Positions 31,865-40,537 are shown, counted from the first letter of the stretch. The stretch is DNA of 43,986 bases from Alphaproteobacteria bacterium (GCA_022600345.1 JAHZKP010000017.1:1-43986); one strand, 5' to 3'. Program-made: numbers and translations. Notes: generated by a model not told the origin, from the sequence alone.

Positions 31865-32812
31865 TTACGCTTTCACCACAACCTCTTCCAAATCCCGCAT
31901 ACCGGTCTCGGCATTGGGGTCGAGTTCAAAGTCGATGGTGCGGATCAGCTTATGCGCCTTTTGCAGGTTGAGGGACTTCCACGCCAGCGCCAATGCCGCC
32001 TTGGGATAGACCTGTAGACCGATTGGCTTGTTCACCCGGGGCCGGTAGCCGAATGCGTTTCTGAGCACACCGTTGGCATAGTTGACCGCATAAGCGTTGC
32101 GGATCTCACTTGTCCAATGCTGTGTCGTCACCGAGATGTTGAGGCTGTCGGCGTTGATAACCTGATGGGGCGCATTGAGCGGCCAGGTTGCCATGTCGCC
32201 TGGTTCCAGGTCGTGGACTTCGGCGTAGTTGTCGAACCAGTCGTGATAGGTGACTTCTTCTTCCTGCATGCCCAACACCACCTTTTCCAATTCCTGCCGT
32301 TTCAGGAACGGTTCGCCGTTGGGGTAAATGTAGACGCGCTTGCGCCCGGAGATCTGCCATAACGATTGGCCGGGAATATCTGCGTGATAGAAGACGCGCA
32401 CCTTGGGTGACGAAATCAGAATGCCCAGTTCGTGCTTGAACGTTTTAAGGCCTGGAACATTGTCCTGGAATTCCGCCATGATGTCTTCAAGCAGCTTATC
32501 GAACCGCGGGTCGACTTGCTGCAAGCGCCGAAGGTTAAGCCACATCCGCCCACGCCTGATGGCGTCAATAACGTCACGGCCTGAGCTTCGGCCAATGCGC
32601 CCCTCGCGCCACTGCGGATTGTCGTAATCAAACCCCATTGTGTTGAGGTTGTAGTTTTCCGACGGAATGCGCTCGATGATTTCGGCAAGCGAATCGATTG
32701 TGAACAGGCCGGTGTCAGCAAGCCTGTGCTGCATTTTGATAACGTGGTTTCCAAACAGCTCGTCGTGTCCGGTTTCCCATTCGGTCAGCGTCATTGTGTC
32801 TTGCATGGGCAA
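31865..32812 (-). CDS. JmjC-type cupin, putative 2-oxoglutarate/Fe(II) oxygenase
   Basis: The 315-residue protein contains a JmjC-like double-stranded beta-helix. An HxD pair, His143/Asp145 in FYHADIPGQSLWQISGRKRV, is followed by LEPGDMATWPLNAPHQV with a distal His216: the HxD...H facial triad that binds Fe(II). The Lys in RKRVYIYP could bind 2-oxoglutarate. The substrate (protein residue or small molecule) is not apparent. There is no signal peptide. It is convergent with the rhodanese gene and separated from the ABC exporter by 192 bp. The fold call is reasonably firm; the reaction is inferred. Confidence 0.72.
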   Translation of the reverse strand: MPMQDTMTLTEWETGHDELFGNHVIKMQHRLADTGLFTIDSLAEIIERIPSENYNLNTMGFDYDNPQWREGRIGRSSGRDVIDAIRRGRMWLNLRRLQQVDPRFDKLLEDIMAEFQDNVPGLKTFKHELGILISSPKVRVFYHADIPGQSLWQISGRKRVYIYPNGEPFLKRQELEKVVLGMQEEEVTYHDWFDNYAEVHDLEPGDMATWPLNAPHQVINADSLNISVTTQHWTSEIRNAYAVNYANGVLRNAFGYRPRVNKPIGLQVYPKAALALAWKSLNLQKAHKLIRTIDFELDPNAETGMRDLEEVVVKA

Positions 32813-33004
32813 AGGGTTCCTCGAAAGCAGCTATGATATTGAGGCAACCGGAGACCCGGTGTGGGCTCACTTGTCTCATTTCGGGGCAGACCGCGCGCAT
32901 GCTGACGCGCAGATCACGCTCGTGTGATCCACGTTCCAAAATTCGGGCCAAGTGCCAGAGTTGAGCAAAGAGGTTTGGGAGATCGGGTTAAGTATCAGGG
33001 GCCG

Positions 33005-34534
33005 TCAGCTTCGAGGTGGGCTGAGAAGCCAGGCGACTACCATCACAATCACCAGCAAGAGGCCCGGGACGACGGCAATGAGATTGCCAGCGGCTGCCAA
33101 CGACGCCGTCCCCGCACACGAAATCGAGGCAAAGGCTTCGCAGAATGTCGACGCCTTTGAGGCCACCTGACGGCGGCGGAAATTCGTGCGTTTGGATTGC
33201 GCGCGAAACCAAAGCTGGATGACAATGGCACTTAGTGCAGCCACCAGCGCGCCAACAAACGTCACCGCCGCACCCCACATCGATAGCGCGGCGATACCAA
33301 GCACCAGTGGCGCTACAATCGCCAGTACGACAATCAGCACCGCTTGCACCTTGGCTGCCATTACCGCCCATGGGGCGACCGGCGCGGTGGCGACAAGGTC
33401 TGGTGCATCCTCGCCCGAGATCGTCAGCCAAGCCAGCCCGCCAGCCAATTGCCCGATGGCCATCACGACGACGGGGGCAAGGATTGCCGACAGGTGCGCG
33501 TCCTCCCCGAAGTTAACCCACAACATCAATGCGGGCGGTATCAGATACAAGACCTGCATCAATGTCTGCGATATCAGCCACGGGTCGCGGCCCAGCAGCA
33601 CCCATTCCTTTTGCATCAATGCACGGTGCGTGGAAGTCGCGCGGAATGTCTTGTTCCCGCGCTTTTGCTGAACGTTGCCGGTTGCAACGCTCAGCGCTGA
33701 AACAACGATCCGCTGGAATTGAATGGCCCCGGTTCGCGCCGCCAGCACAAAGAAACCCGCCGCCGCAGCCAGCACGATTATCAGTGCGCCCAGGTGGCCC
33801 GAAACAGCCGCCGCCGGCAGCCACAATAGGCTATCCATTCCAGGTACATTGTTAATCACGGTATCTGAATTGATCACGCTCCAGCGCGACATCGAACCAT
33901 ACGAGACGATCGCTACAACCTGAATGCCAATCAGGAACGAGGCCCCCACGACGGCGGCTGCGATCTGCGCCACCAACCGCGTCCGCTTGGCGCCAACCGT
34001 GCGAAATAACGCCAATGCGATCAGCACAGCTCCACCGGTCGCGCACAGCGATATCGCCAGCACAACACCGTATCCGGCCAGCCATTGCGGCCCGCCCATA
34101 AGAGCGGCAACGTTGATGAACGGGGCCACCATCAGCCCGGACATGCCAGCGGTCGTCAGCGCCATCATGGCAATGCGAACGGCAAACAGATCGCGCGAGG
34201 AAGCAGGTGACGACAGAATCAAGTCGAGGTCGTCACGCGAATAAAACGCCCGTGTCACAGATTCCATTGCCTGCGACAGCATCATGGTGAAGGTCAACAC
34301 CAGCATGCCCGTCAGCATCACCAGAGCTGCCAAGTCGATTGTCCCGCCAGCTTTGAAGAACGGCGACAAGACCGCGTAGGCGACACCATGCAGCGCTAGT
34401 GCAAAGATGCCCATGCCGATCAGAACCGCGCGGTCTCTGAGCTTGCGCCCGCCCGACATCAGTCCGATCCAGTCACGCCATGCCAAGTTCAATTCGTGGC
34501 GCGCAAACCAGGTAAGCGAGGCAACTTGGCTCAT
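33005..34534 (-). CDS. ABC-2 type exporter membrane subunit
   Basis: The 509-residue, very hydrophobic protein has about 10-12 predicted membrane helices. It begins cytoplasmically (LTWFARHELNLAWRDWIGLM) and contains ALHGVAYAVLSPFF, a MLSQAMESVTRAFYSRDDLDLILSSPASSRDL loop (landmark: SRDDLDLILSSP) and a C-terminal membrane segment ending VVAWLLSPPRS. The SRDDLDLLLSSP-like cytoplasmic motif is typical of ABC-2 permeases of this size. Its start overlaps the end of the ATP-binding gene by 4 bp (ATGA), so the two are translationally coupled and form one exporter. The substrate is unknown. Confidence 0.85.
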   Translation of the reverse strand: MSQVASLTWFARHELNLAWRDWIGLMSGGRKLRDRAVLIGMGIFALALHGVAYAVLSPFFKAGGTIDLAALVMLTGMLVLTFTMMLSQAMESVTRAFYSRDDLDLILSSPASSRDLFAVRIAMMALTTAGMSGLMVAPFINVAALMGGPQWLAGYGVVLAISLCATGGAVLIALALFRTVGAKRTRLVAQIAAAVVGASFLIGIQVVAIVSYGSMSRWSVINSDTVINNVPGMDSLLWLPAAAVSGHLGALIIVLAAAAGFFVLAARTGAIQFQRIVVSALSVATGNVQQKRGNKTFRATSTHRALMQKEWVLLGRDPWLISQTLMQVLYLIPPALMLWVNFGEDAHLSAILAPVVVMAIGQLAGGLAWLTISGEDAPDLVATAPVAPWAVMAAKVQAVLIVVLAIVAPLVLGIAALSMWGAAVTFVGALVAALSAIVIQLWFRAQSKRTNFRRRQVASKASTFCEAFASISCAGTASLAAAGNLIAVVPGLLLVIVMVVAWLLSPPRS

Positions 34535-35325
34535 GCCGCCGCACCTTCGATCTCCATTTCGTCCATCGCGGCGGTTGTCTCCTCACCCGCATCCTTGACG
34601 ATGCTGAGAAAGATATCTTCCAGGCTTGTGCCGCCGTCGCCAGAGCTGTTGCGGAGTTCTTCCAGCGTGCCTTGTGCTACCAGACGGCCTTTGGCGATGA
34701 CACCGATCCGGTCCGCCATCCGCTCGGCGACTTCCAGGATGTGGGTGGTCATGATGACCGTGACGCCCTTTTCAACAAGCCCGCGAAGGACGGACTTCAC
34801 CTGCCGCGCCGAACCGGCGTCAAGACCGGTCAGCGGTTCGTCCAGAATGATTAGTTTCGGTTCGTGGATCAGGGCGCCGGCCAGCGCAACCTTCTGGCGC
34901 ATGCCTTTGGAAAAGCCCTGGCAACGCTCATCGGCATGCGCGCCGAGCCCGAACTTTTCCAATAGCTCATCAGCCTTGAAGCGGGCGTGGTCGGTATCCA
35001 TGCTCCATAACCCGGCAACGAATTCCAGATACTCCAGCGGTGTCAGCTTGTCGTAGATCATCGGCTCGTCGGGAACCCACGCCAGAACGCGCTTGGCTTC
35101 GATTGGGTTGGCCTGGGCATCAATGCCGGCGATTGAGACAGCGCCTGCATCTGGAACCAATAGCCCCGCAACCATCCGCAGTGTCGTCGTCTTGCCCGCA
35201 CCATTTGGTCCCAGCAACGCGTAGAATTCACCAGCATTGATCGTCAATGACAAATCGTCGACAGCCGGTTCACCGAAAGCCTTGGCAAGGTTTCTGATTT
35301 CCAGAGCAGGCGGTAATTGACGCAT
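34531..35325 (-). CDS. ABC transporter ATP-binding subunit
   Basis: The 264-residue ATPase shows Walker A GPNGAGKT (39-46), the Q-loop region AWVPDEPMIYDKLTP, signature motif FSKGMRQ (138-144, a degenerate LSGGQ), Walker B LIILDEP (158-164) followed by LTGLD, and the switch His in TTHILEV. The start at 35325 (MRQLPPALEIRNLAKAFG) is preferred over an in-frame GTG at 35358. The permease gene overlaps its stop by 4 bp. This drug/lipid/polysaccharide-exporter type cannot be assigned to a substrate from sequence alone. Confidence 0.92.
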   Translation of the reverse strand: MRQLPPALEIRNLAKAFGEPAVDDLSLTINAGEFYALLGPNGAGKTTTLRMVAGLLVPDAGAVSIAGIDAQANPIEAKRVLAWVPDEPMIYDKLTPLEYLEFVAGLWSMDTDHARFKADELLEKFGLGAHADERCQGFSKGMRQKVALAGALIHEPKLIILDEPLTGLDAGSARQVKSVLRGLVEKGVTVIMTTHILEVAERMADRIGVIAKGRLVAQGTLEELRNSSGDGGTSLEDIFLSIVKDAGEETTAAMDEMEIEGAAA

Positions 35326-35362
35326 CGGGCACCCATTGAACGCAACAAAACAAGACACACCT

Positions 35363-35506
35363 TCAGACTGCGTTATTCAGCAGGCGTGTTTTGAAATCGA
35401 GGTTATCAAGGAGCCGTTTAGCTTGCGTGAACGGGGCGCGATGCAAAGAGAAATCGCAGGACGCGAAGATTGCCTCGCGGGAGTTGAAGGCGTAGGCTGA
35501 TGTCAT
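35363..35506 (-). CDS. Possible small hypothetical protein (47 aa)
   Basis: ATG 35506 to TGA 35363 encodes MTSAYAFNSREAIFASC, then a charged stretch with KRLLDNLDFKTRLLNN, ending AV. Its even composition contrasts with the shadow frames nearby, and the frame stays open upstream without another ATG. It sits 37 bp before the ABC ATPase start on the same strand and could be a leader gene of that operon. A weak GAAGG lies upstream, slightly too far from the ATG. I know no family. Treat as a candidate only. Confidence 0.3.
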   Translation of the reverse strand: MTSAYAFNSREAIFASCDFSLHRAPFTQAKRLLDNLDFKTRLLNNAV

Positions 35507-35694
35507 GTTGAATTCGCGGCCTTCAAGAGGCCCGTGACCAAGCCTGCGCCAAATTGCGAGCTGGGCCCGGATAGTTACACCGCCCCCTTATTATGAAGGG
35601 CGGGCGAGAGCCCCAGCCAAGCGGGTCTGATTGCGCGAAAAAAGTCTCTGAAAGGTCGCCTGTTGACCGTGTGACGGTCGAAAGGAGATCCGCC

Positions 35695-36165
35695 ATGACC
35701 ATTTCAAGCACACTCCACCAATATCTCAATCGCGCCGGCGTGCCCTACGAGGTCACCCTGCATGAGCCTACCGATTGTGCGCTGCAAACCGCGAGGGTCG
35801 CAGCGGTTCCAGCCGACCAACTTGCAAAAGCAGTTTTGCTGCGACGCTCGCAGGGCTATCTGTTGGCCCTTGTGCCAGCCTCGCGTCAGGTGCAGCTCGA
35901 ACAGGTCGGAAGTTGTCTGCACGATACGGTTTGCCTGGCAACTGAAAGCGAAGTTGCGAACATGTTTAGCGATTGTGCTGCCGGTTCCATACCACCTGTC
36001 GGAGATGCTTACGGCCTCCATACAATTGTCGATCAGAAGTTGGGCGGCCTTCGCGATGTCTATTTCGAAGCCGGCGACCACTGCTCCCTCGTCCATGTCA
36101 ATGGGTCCGACTTCGATGAACTGACCGCTGACCTCCTCCATGTACCAATAAGCACACGCCATTGA
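35695..36165 (+). CDS. YbaK/EbsC family aminoacyl-tRNA deacylase
   Basis: The 156-residue single-domain protein of the YbaK/ProX superfamily clears mischarged tRNA in trans. Landmarks are GVPYEVTLHEPTDCALQTAR, AVPADQLAKAVLLR (Lys45, the conserved substrate-contact lysine), the central LATESEVANMFSDCAAGSIPP (E...D.GSIPP loop) and VYFEAGDHCSLVHVNGSDF. ATG 35695 has a strong AAAGGAG site at 35681-35687. The next gene, a cytidylate-kinase-like/BON fusion, follows after 80 bp on the same strand. The exact tRNA target (Cys-tRNA-Pro, Ala-tRNA-Pro or other) cannot be read from sequence. Confidence 0.87.
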   Translation: MTISSTLHQYLNRAGVPYEVTLHEPTDCALQTARVAAVPADQLAKAVLLRRSQGYLLALVPASRQVQLEQVGSCLHDTVCLATESEVANMFSDCAAGSIPPVGDAYGLHTIVDQKLGGLRDVYFEAGDHCSLVHVNGSDFDELTADLLHVPISTRH

Positions 36166-36245
36166 TGGTGCAGGCGACGAATACAGACATGACATTAGCG
36201 CATGACGCGAGTGTTCGAACTCGATGAGACCCATTGGAGGAAGCC

Positions 36246-37076
36246 ATGACTGTAATATCGATGACCCGCGAAATGGGGACGCGCGGCAGCGAGGTCGCCT
36301 TGGGGCTCGCCGATCGGCTCGGCCTCGATATCGTGCACCACGAGGTGGTCGAGCACGACATTGCCGGGCAAACGGGGCTACCCGATAGTCAGGTGCACCG
36401 GCTCCTTGAAGGAGAAGCGTCGCTTTGGGAGCGCTGGAAACTCGATGAAAGGCGCATGTCGCGATATACGGCCCTCGAGATTCTCGAACTCGCCGCCAAG
36501 GGCAACGTTCTGATACGTGGTTGGGGGGGCTCGTATCTGTTGAGGTCCGTCCCGCATGTTCTAGCCGTGCGAATCTGTGCGCCGATAAGTTACCGCCAGC
36601 AGGTTCTCAAAGAACGTATCGGGATCGAGGATGCAGATACCGCACGCCTGGAGATTGAGCGCAACGATGCTGCGCACAATGGCGCAATGCAGCGGCTGTT
36701 CGGGATCGACTGGAGGGACGCTTCGCTGTTCCCGATCATTCTGAATTCTGCTCGCGTATCGGTCAAAGATTGTGTTGAGATCATTGCGGAACTTGCTCAA
36801 CGCCCGGCCTTTACAGAAACGCCAGAATCTCGAAGGGCCCTGATGGATGAACTGATCCATGCCCGTGTGCGCTCGGCGTTGGAGCGCGAAGTGGGCCCAT
36901 CATCGTTGCGTTACGGATTCGAGATCGAGGTATCGAATGGGCACGTGGCATTGAGCGGGGCAACCCCGGACGGCCAGTTGATCGCGGACACGGTACGGAC
37001 AATCCAAGGTGTCGAAGGCGTAACCGGAGTGGAAAGCAAGGTCTCCCACATCGCCTTTGTTCCCCACGGGGCCTAG
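36246..37076 (+). CDS. Cytidylate kinase-like protein fused to a BON domain
   Basis: The 276-residue protein begins with a cytidylate-kinase-like domain (about 1-190): MTREMGTRGSEVALGLADRL is the P-loop region of this subfamily, which departs from GxxGxGK(S/T); NVLIRGWGGSYLL and the lid HVLAVRICAPISYR follow. From about 203 to 272 there is a BON domain (RVRSALEREVGP, GFEIEVSNGHVALSGATPDG, VRTIQGVEGVTGVESKV), which usually binds phospholipid or forms osmotic/envelope-stress contacts. The start at 36246 has GGAGG at 36236-36240. Whether it still phosphorylates a nucleotide is uncertain. The upstream YbaK gene may share its transcript. Confidence 0.82.
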   Translation: MTVISMTREMGTRGSEVALGLADRLGLDIVHHEVVEHDIAGQTGLPDSQVHRLLEGEASLWERWKLDERRMSRYTALEILELAAKGNVLIRGWGGSYLLRSVPHVLAVRICAPISYRQQVLKERIGIEDADTARLEIERNDAAHNGAMQRLFGIDWRDASLFPIILNSARVSVKDCVEIIAELAQRPAFTETPESRRALMDELIHARVRSALEREVGPSSLRYGFEIEVSNGHVALSGATPDGQLIADTVRTIQGVEGVTGVESKVSHIAFVPHGA

Positions 37077-37235
37077 CCTGATCTATTCATGAGTGCATGT
37101 GTTTGTCGAGCGGCGAGTCGTGGCGGAGCCGCGCTTCACGGTGGCAGTCACTGCACGGTAACGAAAATTCGAGCACCCACGCTTAGCCGTATTTTGGTCG
37201 ATCGCGCCAACACACAGTTGCGCACAGTTGGGCCA

Positions 37236-37267
37236 AAGAAAAAAGGGCGGGAGAGATCCCCCCGCCC
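37236..37267 (-). terminator. Intrinsic terminator of the TadG-like gene
   Basis: On the minus strand a GGGCGGG/CCCGCCC 7-bp stem (37261-37267 with 37245-37251) and a 9-nt loop are followed by a T-run (plus-strand A-rich 37236-37244). It begins 11 bp after the stop of the TadG-like gene. This is the clearest intrinsic terminator in the window. Confidence 0.88.
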
Positions 37268-37277
37268 ACGCCCCATA

Positions 37278-38846
37278 TCAATCCGTCAAGACAACCGAAG
37301 TCAGCTTTACGGCAATGTCGCGGAATGCGGTCTGAAGTTCACTGGCATTCAGCGTGTTGTAGAAATGATCGATATCGGTGCCGCAGGCCTTCAGCGTGGC
37401 TTCGGCGATTGTGCGCTCAGTTGCGGTCAGAGAATCGAGGTCAAAGGCAACAGTGTAAATCTCAATTCCGGCAGCCTTCATGGCTGTGCAGATCTCCAGG
37501 GCATAGTCGGACATCTCCTGTTGGTCTTTGCCGTCCCAGCCGCGGTAGGTATTGTAGACGCCGTCCGACATCAGGATGGCTACCTTGCGGAGTTGCGGAG
37601 CACCGTTTGCCTGCATCGTCGTCATCAACGCGTTGTTCGCTGGCGCGCTGCCACCTGTCCAGATGCCGGACCATTTTGAAGTCAGGGTGTACCACGAGAA
37701 CGCCGTGCCCAATGCTCCGCCCGTCGAACCGTAGGCCTTGAGCCCATTGATCTTGTTGACCAGCATCGACTTGTCCGAAGACAGCGGAACAATTTGGTTC
37801 TCCTCAGGCGTCGAGCAATAGCCGCCGTTGTCCCAATTGTAGTTGTCGGATGGATCTTCTTCGACCAATCCCAACCCGGTTGTTGAAGCGGTGTCGGAAC
37901 TGTCTTCGCTGACCGGCGACCTTCGGCCCTGGTAGGCATTCATCCAGCGCCCAAAGCCAGGTGCCTCATCGGTTGTGTCGATCGCCCACGGATTATCATA
38001 GAACCGGTCGGTGACGCACGGCTTGATGTTGAGGTTCGACTGATACTCGACGTCATACTCGAGGCACTCCGTCGAGCCGCCGGATTCGCCCGACCCGGAC
38101 GTTGTTGCGCCGTATTCGTCGCAGACACGTTTCCAACCGCTCCATGTCGCATCCAGATTGGTCAGCTTCTTCATGATTGTGGCGCCGTCGCCATCGGGGG
38201 CCATGCGAATGCGTTTCGCAAACGGCACAAGGGCGACGCGCGACTTGTAGGGCGCCTGGTTATCGCGAACAACGATATTGACGAGTTCAGTCGCAGCCGT
38301 CTTCAACGCGTCGATTTTCGTACCCGTCGTGCAAGGCCCCTTGCCGTCAGCGCACATCGAGCCGGTGACGTCGAGCATGACGGAGACTTCAAGATCGCTG
38401 CCGCCACCGCCGCGAATTTCAGCCTTGGCGAAACTACTGCCGGCGTTCTGCAAAAGCGGCAGGTCATTGATACCGGCCATTTTAAGGAACGTCATTTCCA
38501 GGCTGACATTGCCCGAAGCAGTCACTTCGGACTTGTTGGCTTTGACCTGAAATTCGACGGTATCGTTGGTTGTCGGCAATCGGCCGGTGACATTCTGGGT
38601 GTAATAGAACTGCGCCGAAGCGATTGCTGCTGACTCGCTGTCGGTGAGTGCCAATGTTCGAGCGCCTGCAAGTACCGCAGCATCGACGGCGGCCTTGGTT
38701 TGGCTCTGGGCGTTCGAATGACGCGCGAAGTCAACAGCCGCCCCAATGCAAAAGCACATCATTGGAAAAACTGCGGCAAACAGCATCATCGTCGTTCCCC
38801 GCCTATCCGCGAGAAATGAGACCTTGGCTGAAGTTCGAACTTTCAT
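37278..38846 (-). CDS. TadG-like pilus/secretion protein with VWA domain
   Basis: The 522-residue protein has an N-terminal TadE/TadG-type membrane segment (about 17-39: RRGTTMMLFAAVFPMMCFCI, then GAAVDFARHS) that leaves the bulk outside the cytoplasm. A von Willebrand factor A domain starts near 150 with MIDAS motif DVTGS (159-163, SVMLDVTGSMCADG) and continues to AILMSDGVYNTY and IEIYTVAFDL near the C-terminus. A Ser/Gly/Asp-rich insert (about 250-340) lies within it. Such proteins accompany Tad (tight adherence) pili, but no cpa/tad genes are adjacent, so this is an orphan. ATG 38846 has GGAG six bases upstream and is preferred to 38888. A strong terminator follows the gene. Confidence 0.85.
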   Translation of the reverse strand: MKVRTSAKVSFLADRRGTTMMLFAAVFPMMCFCIGAAVDFARHSNAQSQTKAAVDAAVLAGARTLALTDSESAAIASAQFYYTQNVTGRLPTTNDTVEFQVKANKSEVTASGNVSLEMTFLKMAGINDLPLLQNAGSSFAKAEIRGGGGSDLEVSVMLDVTGSMCADGKGPCTTGTKIDALKTAATELVNIVVRDNQAPYKSRVALVPFAKRIRMAPDGDGATIMKKLTNLDATWSGWKRVCDEYGATTSGSGESGGSTECLEYDVEYQSNLNIKPCVTDRFYDNPWAIDTTDEAPGFGRWMNAYQGRRSPVSEDSSDTASTTGLGLVEEDPSDNYNWDNGGYCSTPEENQIVPLSSDKSMLVNKINGLKAYGSTGGALGTAFSWYTLTSKWSGIWTGGSAPANNALMTTMQANGAPQLRKVAILMSDGVYNTYRGWDGKDQQEMSDYALEICTAMKAAGIEIYTVAFDLDSLTATERTIAEATLKACGTDIDHFYNTLNASELQTAFRDIAVKLTSVVLTD

Positions 38847-39010
38847 GGAGCGCTCCGGGCATTCGATCGGTTTATTCTTTTTGATCAAAATGACGCGCAG
38901 AGTATTTCCCAGGCGTTACTAAGAAGCATTCGGACAAGTGAAACTAATTTTTAAGACAATTATCTATTGCCGCGGTTCTCGAATTGATACGATGTCCGGA
39001 ACACGTAGTT

Positions 39011-39031
39011 AAAAAAAACCGGGGCCGGCCC
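39011..39031 (-). terminator. Weak terminator-like element after the cupin gene
   Basis: On the minus strand a GC palindrome (GGGCCGGCCCC, 39021-39031) and GG are followed by eight T residues (plus-strand A-run 39011-39018). The palindrome has almost no loop, so a stable terminator hairpin is doubtful, but the T-run directly after the cupin stop suggests a termination role. Confidence 0.4.
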
Positions 39032-39032
39032 T

Positions 39033-39518
39033 TCAATACGCGCTCCCATCCTTGCGCGTGAATTGCCAATGGCCGTCGGGACCAAGCTGCGCTTTCAGAT
39101 CGTCGTTGGGATATGTCCCTTCATCGCCCGCAGTGCGGTCGCCGATCTCCAGATAGACGACAGCGCTGTTCGACCTGTTGACCAGATGATGCGCAATCCC
39201 CGTGGCTGGAAAGCCAGCACACATGCCTGCTGAAAGCTCCACCTCGCCTTGATCTGTCACAAGCGTTGGCGCGCCTTCGAGAATGTAGATGAATTCGTCC
39301 TGCCTGCTGTGCCGGTGAAGAAGCGCAGATTCCGACCCCGGCGCCAGGGTCGTCTGGTTCATGCCAAAATTCTTCAACCCGAAAAAATCGCCCAGCTTGC
39401 GCTTCTCACGGCCCTCTACTCTGGAGCGGAACGGCTTGGGATAAACAGATGGCTTGCTTGGAGCGGGAATATCGCCTGCGTGAATTGCGATGGGTTTCGA
39501 ATTCGAATTGTCGCTCAT
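39033..39518 (-). CDS. Single-domain cupin protein
   Basis: The 161-residue protein carries a conserved cupin core: motif 1 HRHSRQDEFIYILEG (His68, His70, Glu75) and motif 2 around GFPATGIAHHLVNRS (His110/His111), a normal metal-binding set. The family is enzymatically diverse (dioxygenases, isomerases, sensors), so no reaction is assigned. The start MSDNSNSK at 39518 is preferred to an in-frame start at 39548, which would overlap the stop region of the RES toxin gene. It follows that gene on the same strand with 26 bp between, so cotranscription is possible. Confidence 0.85.
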   Translation of the reverse strand: MSDNSNSKPIAIHAGDIPAPSKPSVYPKPFRSRVEGREKRKLGDFFGLKNFGMNQTTLAPGSESALLHRHSRQDEFIYILEGAPTLVTDQGEVELSAGMCAGFPATGIAHHLVNRSNSAVVYLEIGDRTAGDEGTYPNDDLKAQLGPDGHWQFTRKDGSAY

Positions 39519-39544
39519 TGCAGTCTCTTTCTTCAATCGTCCCC

Positions 39545-40045
39545 TCACCGCTTGTCAAACAACCGGCGGTCCCATGTCACCGGTTTTTCCAAGCCGGCTG
39601 TGATGCCAGTGGCTTGCGGGTGCGCTGGATTAATGACGATGTTTTTTTCAATGCGGGCAATAACGCTTGGAACGATGAGGATTGCCGAGCGTCGTTCTTC
39701 AATCCAGGCGCTGCCTACAGCCCGGGCTTCGCGGCCGTTCTTGCGATACCAGCCAGGACAGCTCTCGGTCGTCACGACTTCGTAACTGGTCCCTGCCGGA
39801 ATTTCGATTTCAACGTAATGCTGACCGGCCGGCAGTCCGCCCGAGTAGTGGACCAGCCGTTCCAGGAGCGCCGTTGAATAATGCTCGGCAGCATAGATCA
39901 CCGCCTGACCTTTGCGGTGCCATCTGCCCAAGCGCCGCAGTGACCCGGCTGCGCTAAAGATCGGATAGGACCCGCGTGGATCGCCAATCCGGTAGGCCGT
40001 CATGGCCTTCCGAAGCTTGCGGTGCGTCACTCTACTGGCCGGCAT
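39545..40045 (-). CDS. RES-domain toxin (NAD+-degrading), type II TA system
   Basis: The 166-residue RES-family protein has the three residues that name the family: Arg41 (LGRWHRKGQAVIYAAEH), Glu62 (STALLERLVHYSGG) and Ser127 (LIVPSV), followed by EKNIVINPAHP. Characterised RES toxins deplete NAD+ by phosphorolysis or hydrolysis and stop growth. Its start overlaps the antitoxin stop in a TGATG arrangement, so translation is coupled. MTAYRIGD at residue 15 is a possible alternative start. It is bounded by a cognate Xre/MbcA/ParS antitoxin upstream and a cupin gene downstream. Confidence 0.9.
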   Translation of the reverse strand: MPASRVTHRKLRKAMTAYRIGDPRGSYPIFSAAGSLRRLGRWHRKGQAVIYAAEHYSTALLERLVHYSGGLPAGQHYVEIEIPAGTSYEVVTTESCPGWYRKNGREARAVGSAWIEERRSAILIVPSVIARIEKNIVINPAHPQATGITAGLEKPVTWDRRLFDKR

Positions 40046-40518
40046 CAGACAACTGCACCCGCCTCTGCATCGGCAAGGATATCGAGCACCGCCTCCGCTC
40101 CGGCAACAGAACCCTTGGCCAGCACGATTGGCGCACGTCCGTTCAATAGAGCGTGCGGCCGGAACAAGAACTCAACCGCCTCGCGGTGATCGCGGTAATG
40201 CCGCAGGGCTTCGTGATAGACCCGGCTCAAAGCCCAAAGCGTTTCGCTGGCATCCTTGCTCAGCGGTTTTGCATCCTTCCGGCGCCTGGTCAGAGTCGGC
40301 TTGGGAACAACGTCGACGACGCGCAGCCGCACGCCGTCCGGATCGATCCAATGACAGACCTGCTCAGCGCTCCTGACGCTGACTCCTGCGGCAATGGCAT
40401 CGGCAAGTTTGACACGGTCATAGGTCTGAGGTGCGGTGAACCCCATAATCCGGGCCAGTGCCACAGGCGGGCTGGAGCGTGCAAGATCTTTCAAAACGTC
40501 AGACCGGCTGAGCGCCAT
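40045..40518 (-). CDS. Xre/MbcA/ParS (DUF2384) antitoxin, partner of the RES toxin
   Basis: The 157-residue protein has the toxin-binding DUF2384 domain at its C-terminus (about 107-157: HYRDHREAVEFLFRPHALLN, GRAPIVLAKG, AGAEAVLDILADAEAG). The N-terminal half (LKDLARSSPPVALARIM, TYDRVKLADAIAAG) is a helical Xre-like region likely to contact DNA. ATG 40518 with GAGG seven bases upstream is preferred to an in-frame TTG at 40524. It is the first gene of the TA operon, and a palindromic operator overlaps its promoter, consistent with autorepression by the toxin-antitoxin complex. Confidence 0.88.
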   Translation of the reverse strand: MALSRSDVLKDLARSSPPVALARIMGFTAPQTYDRVKLADAIAAGVSVRSAEQVCHWIDPDGVRLRVVDVVPKPTLTRRRKDAKPLSKDASETLWALSRVYHEALRHYRDHREAVEFLFRPHALLNGRAPIVLAKGSVAGAEAVLDILADAEAGAVV

Positions 40519-40537
40519 TACCAAACCTCATGAAGTA

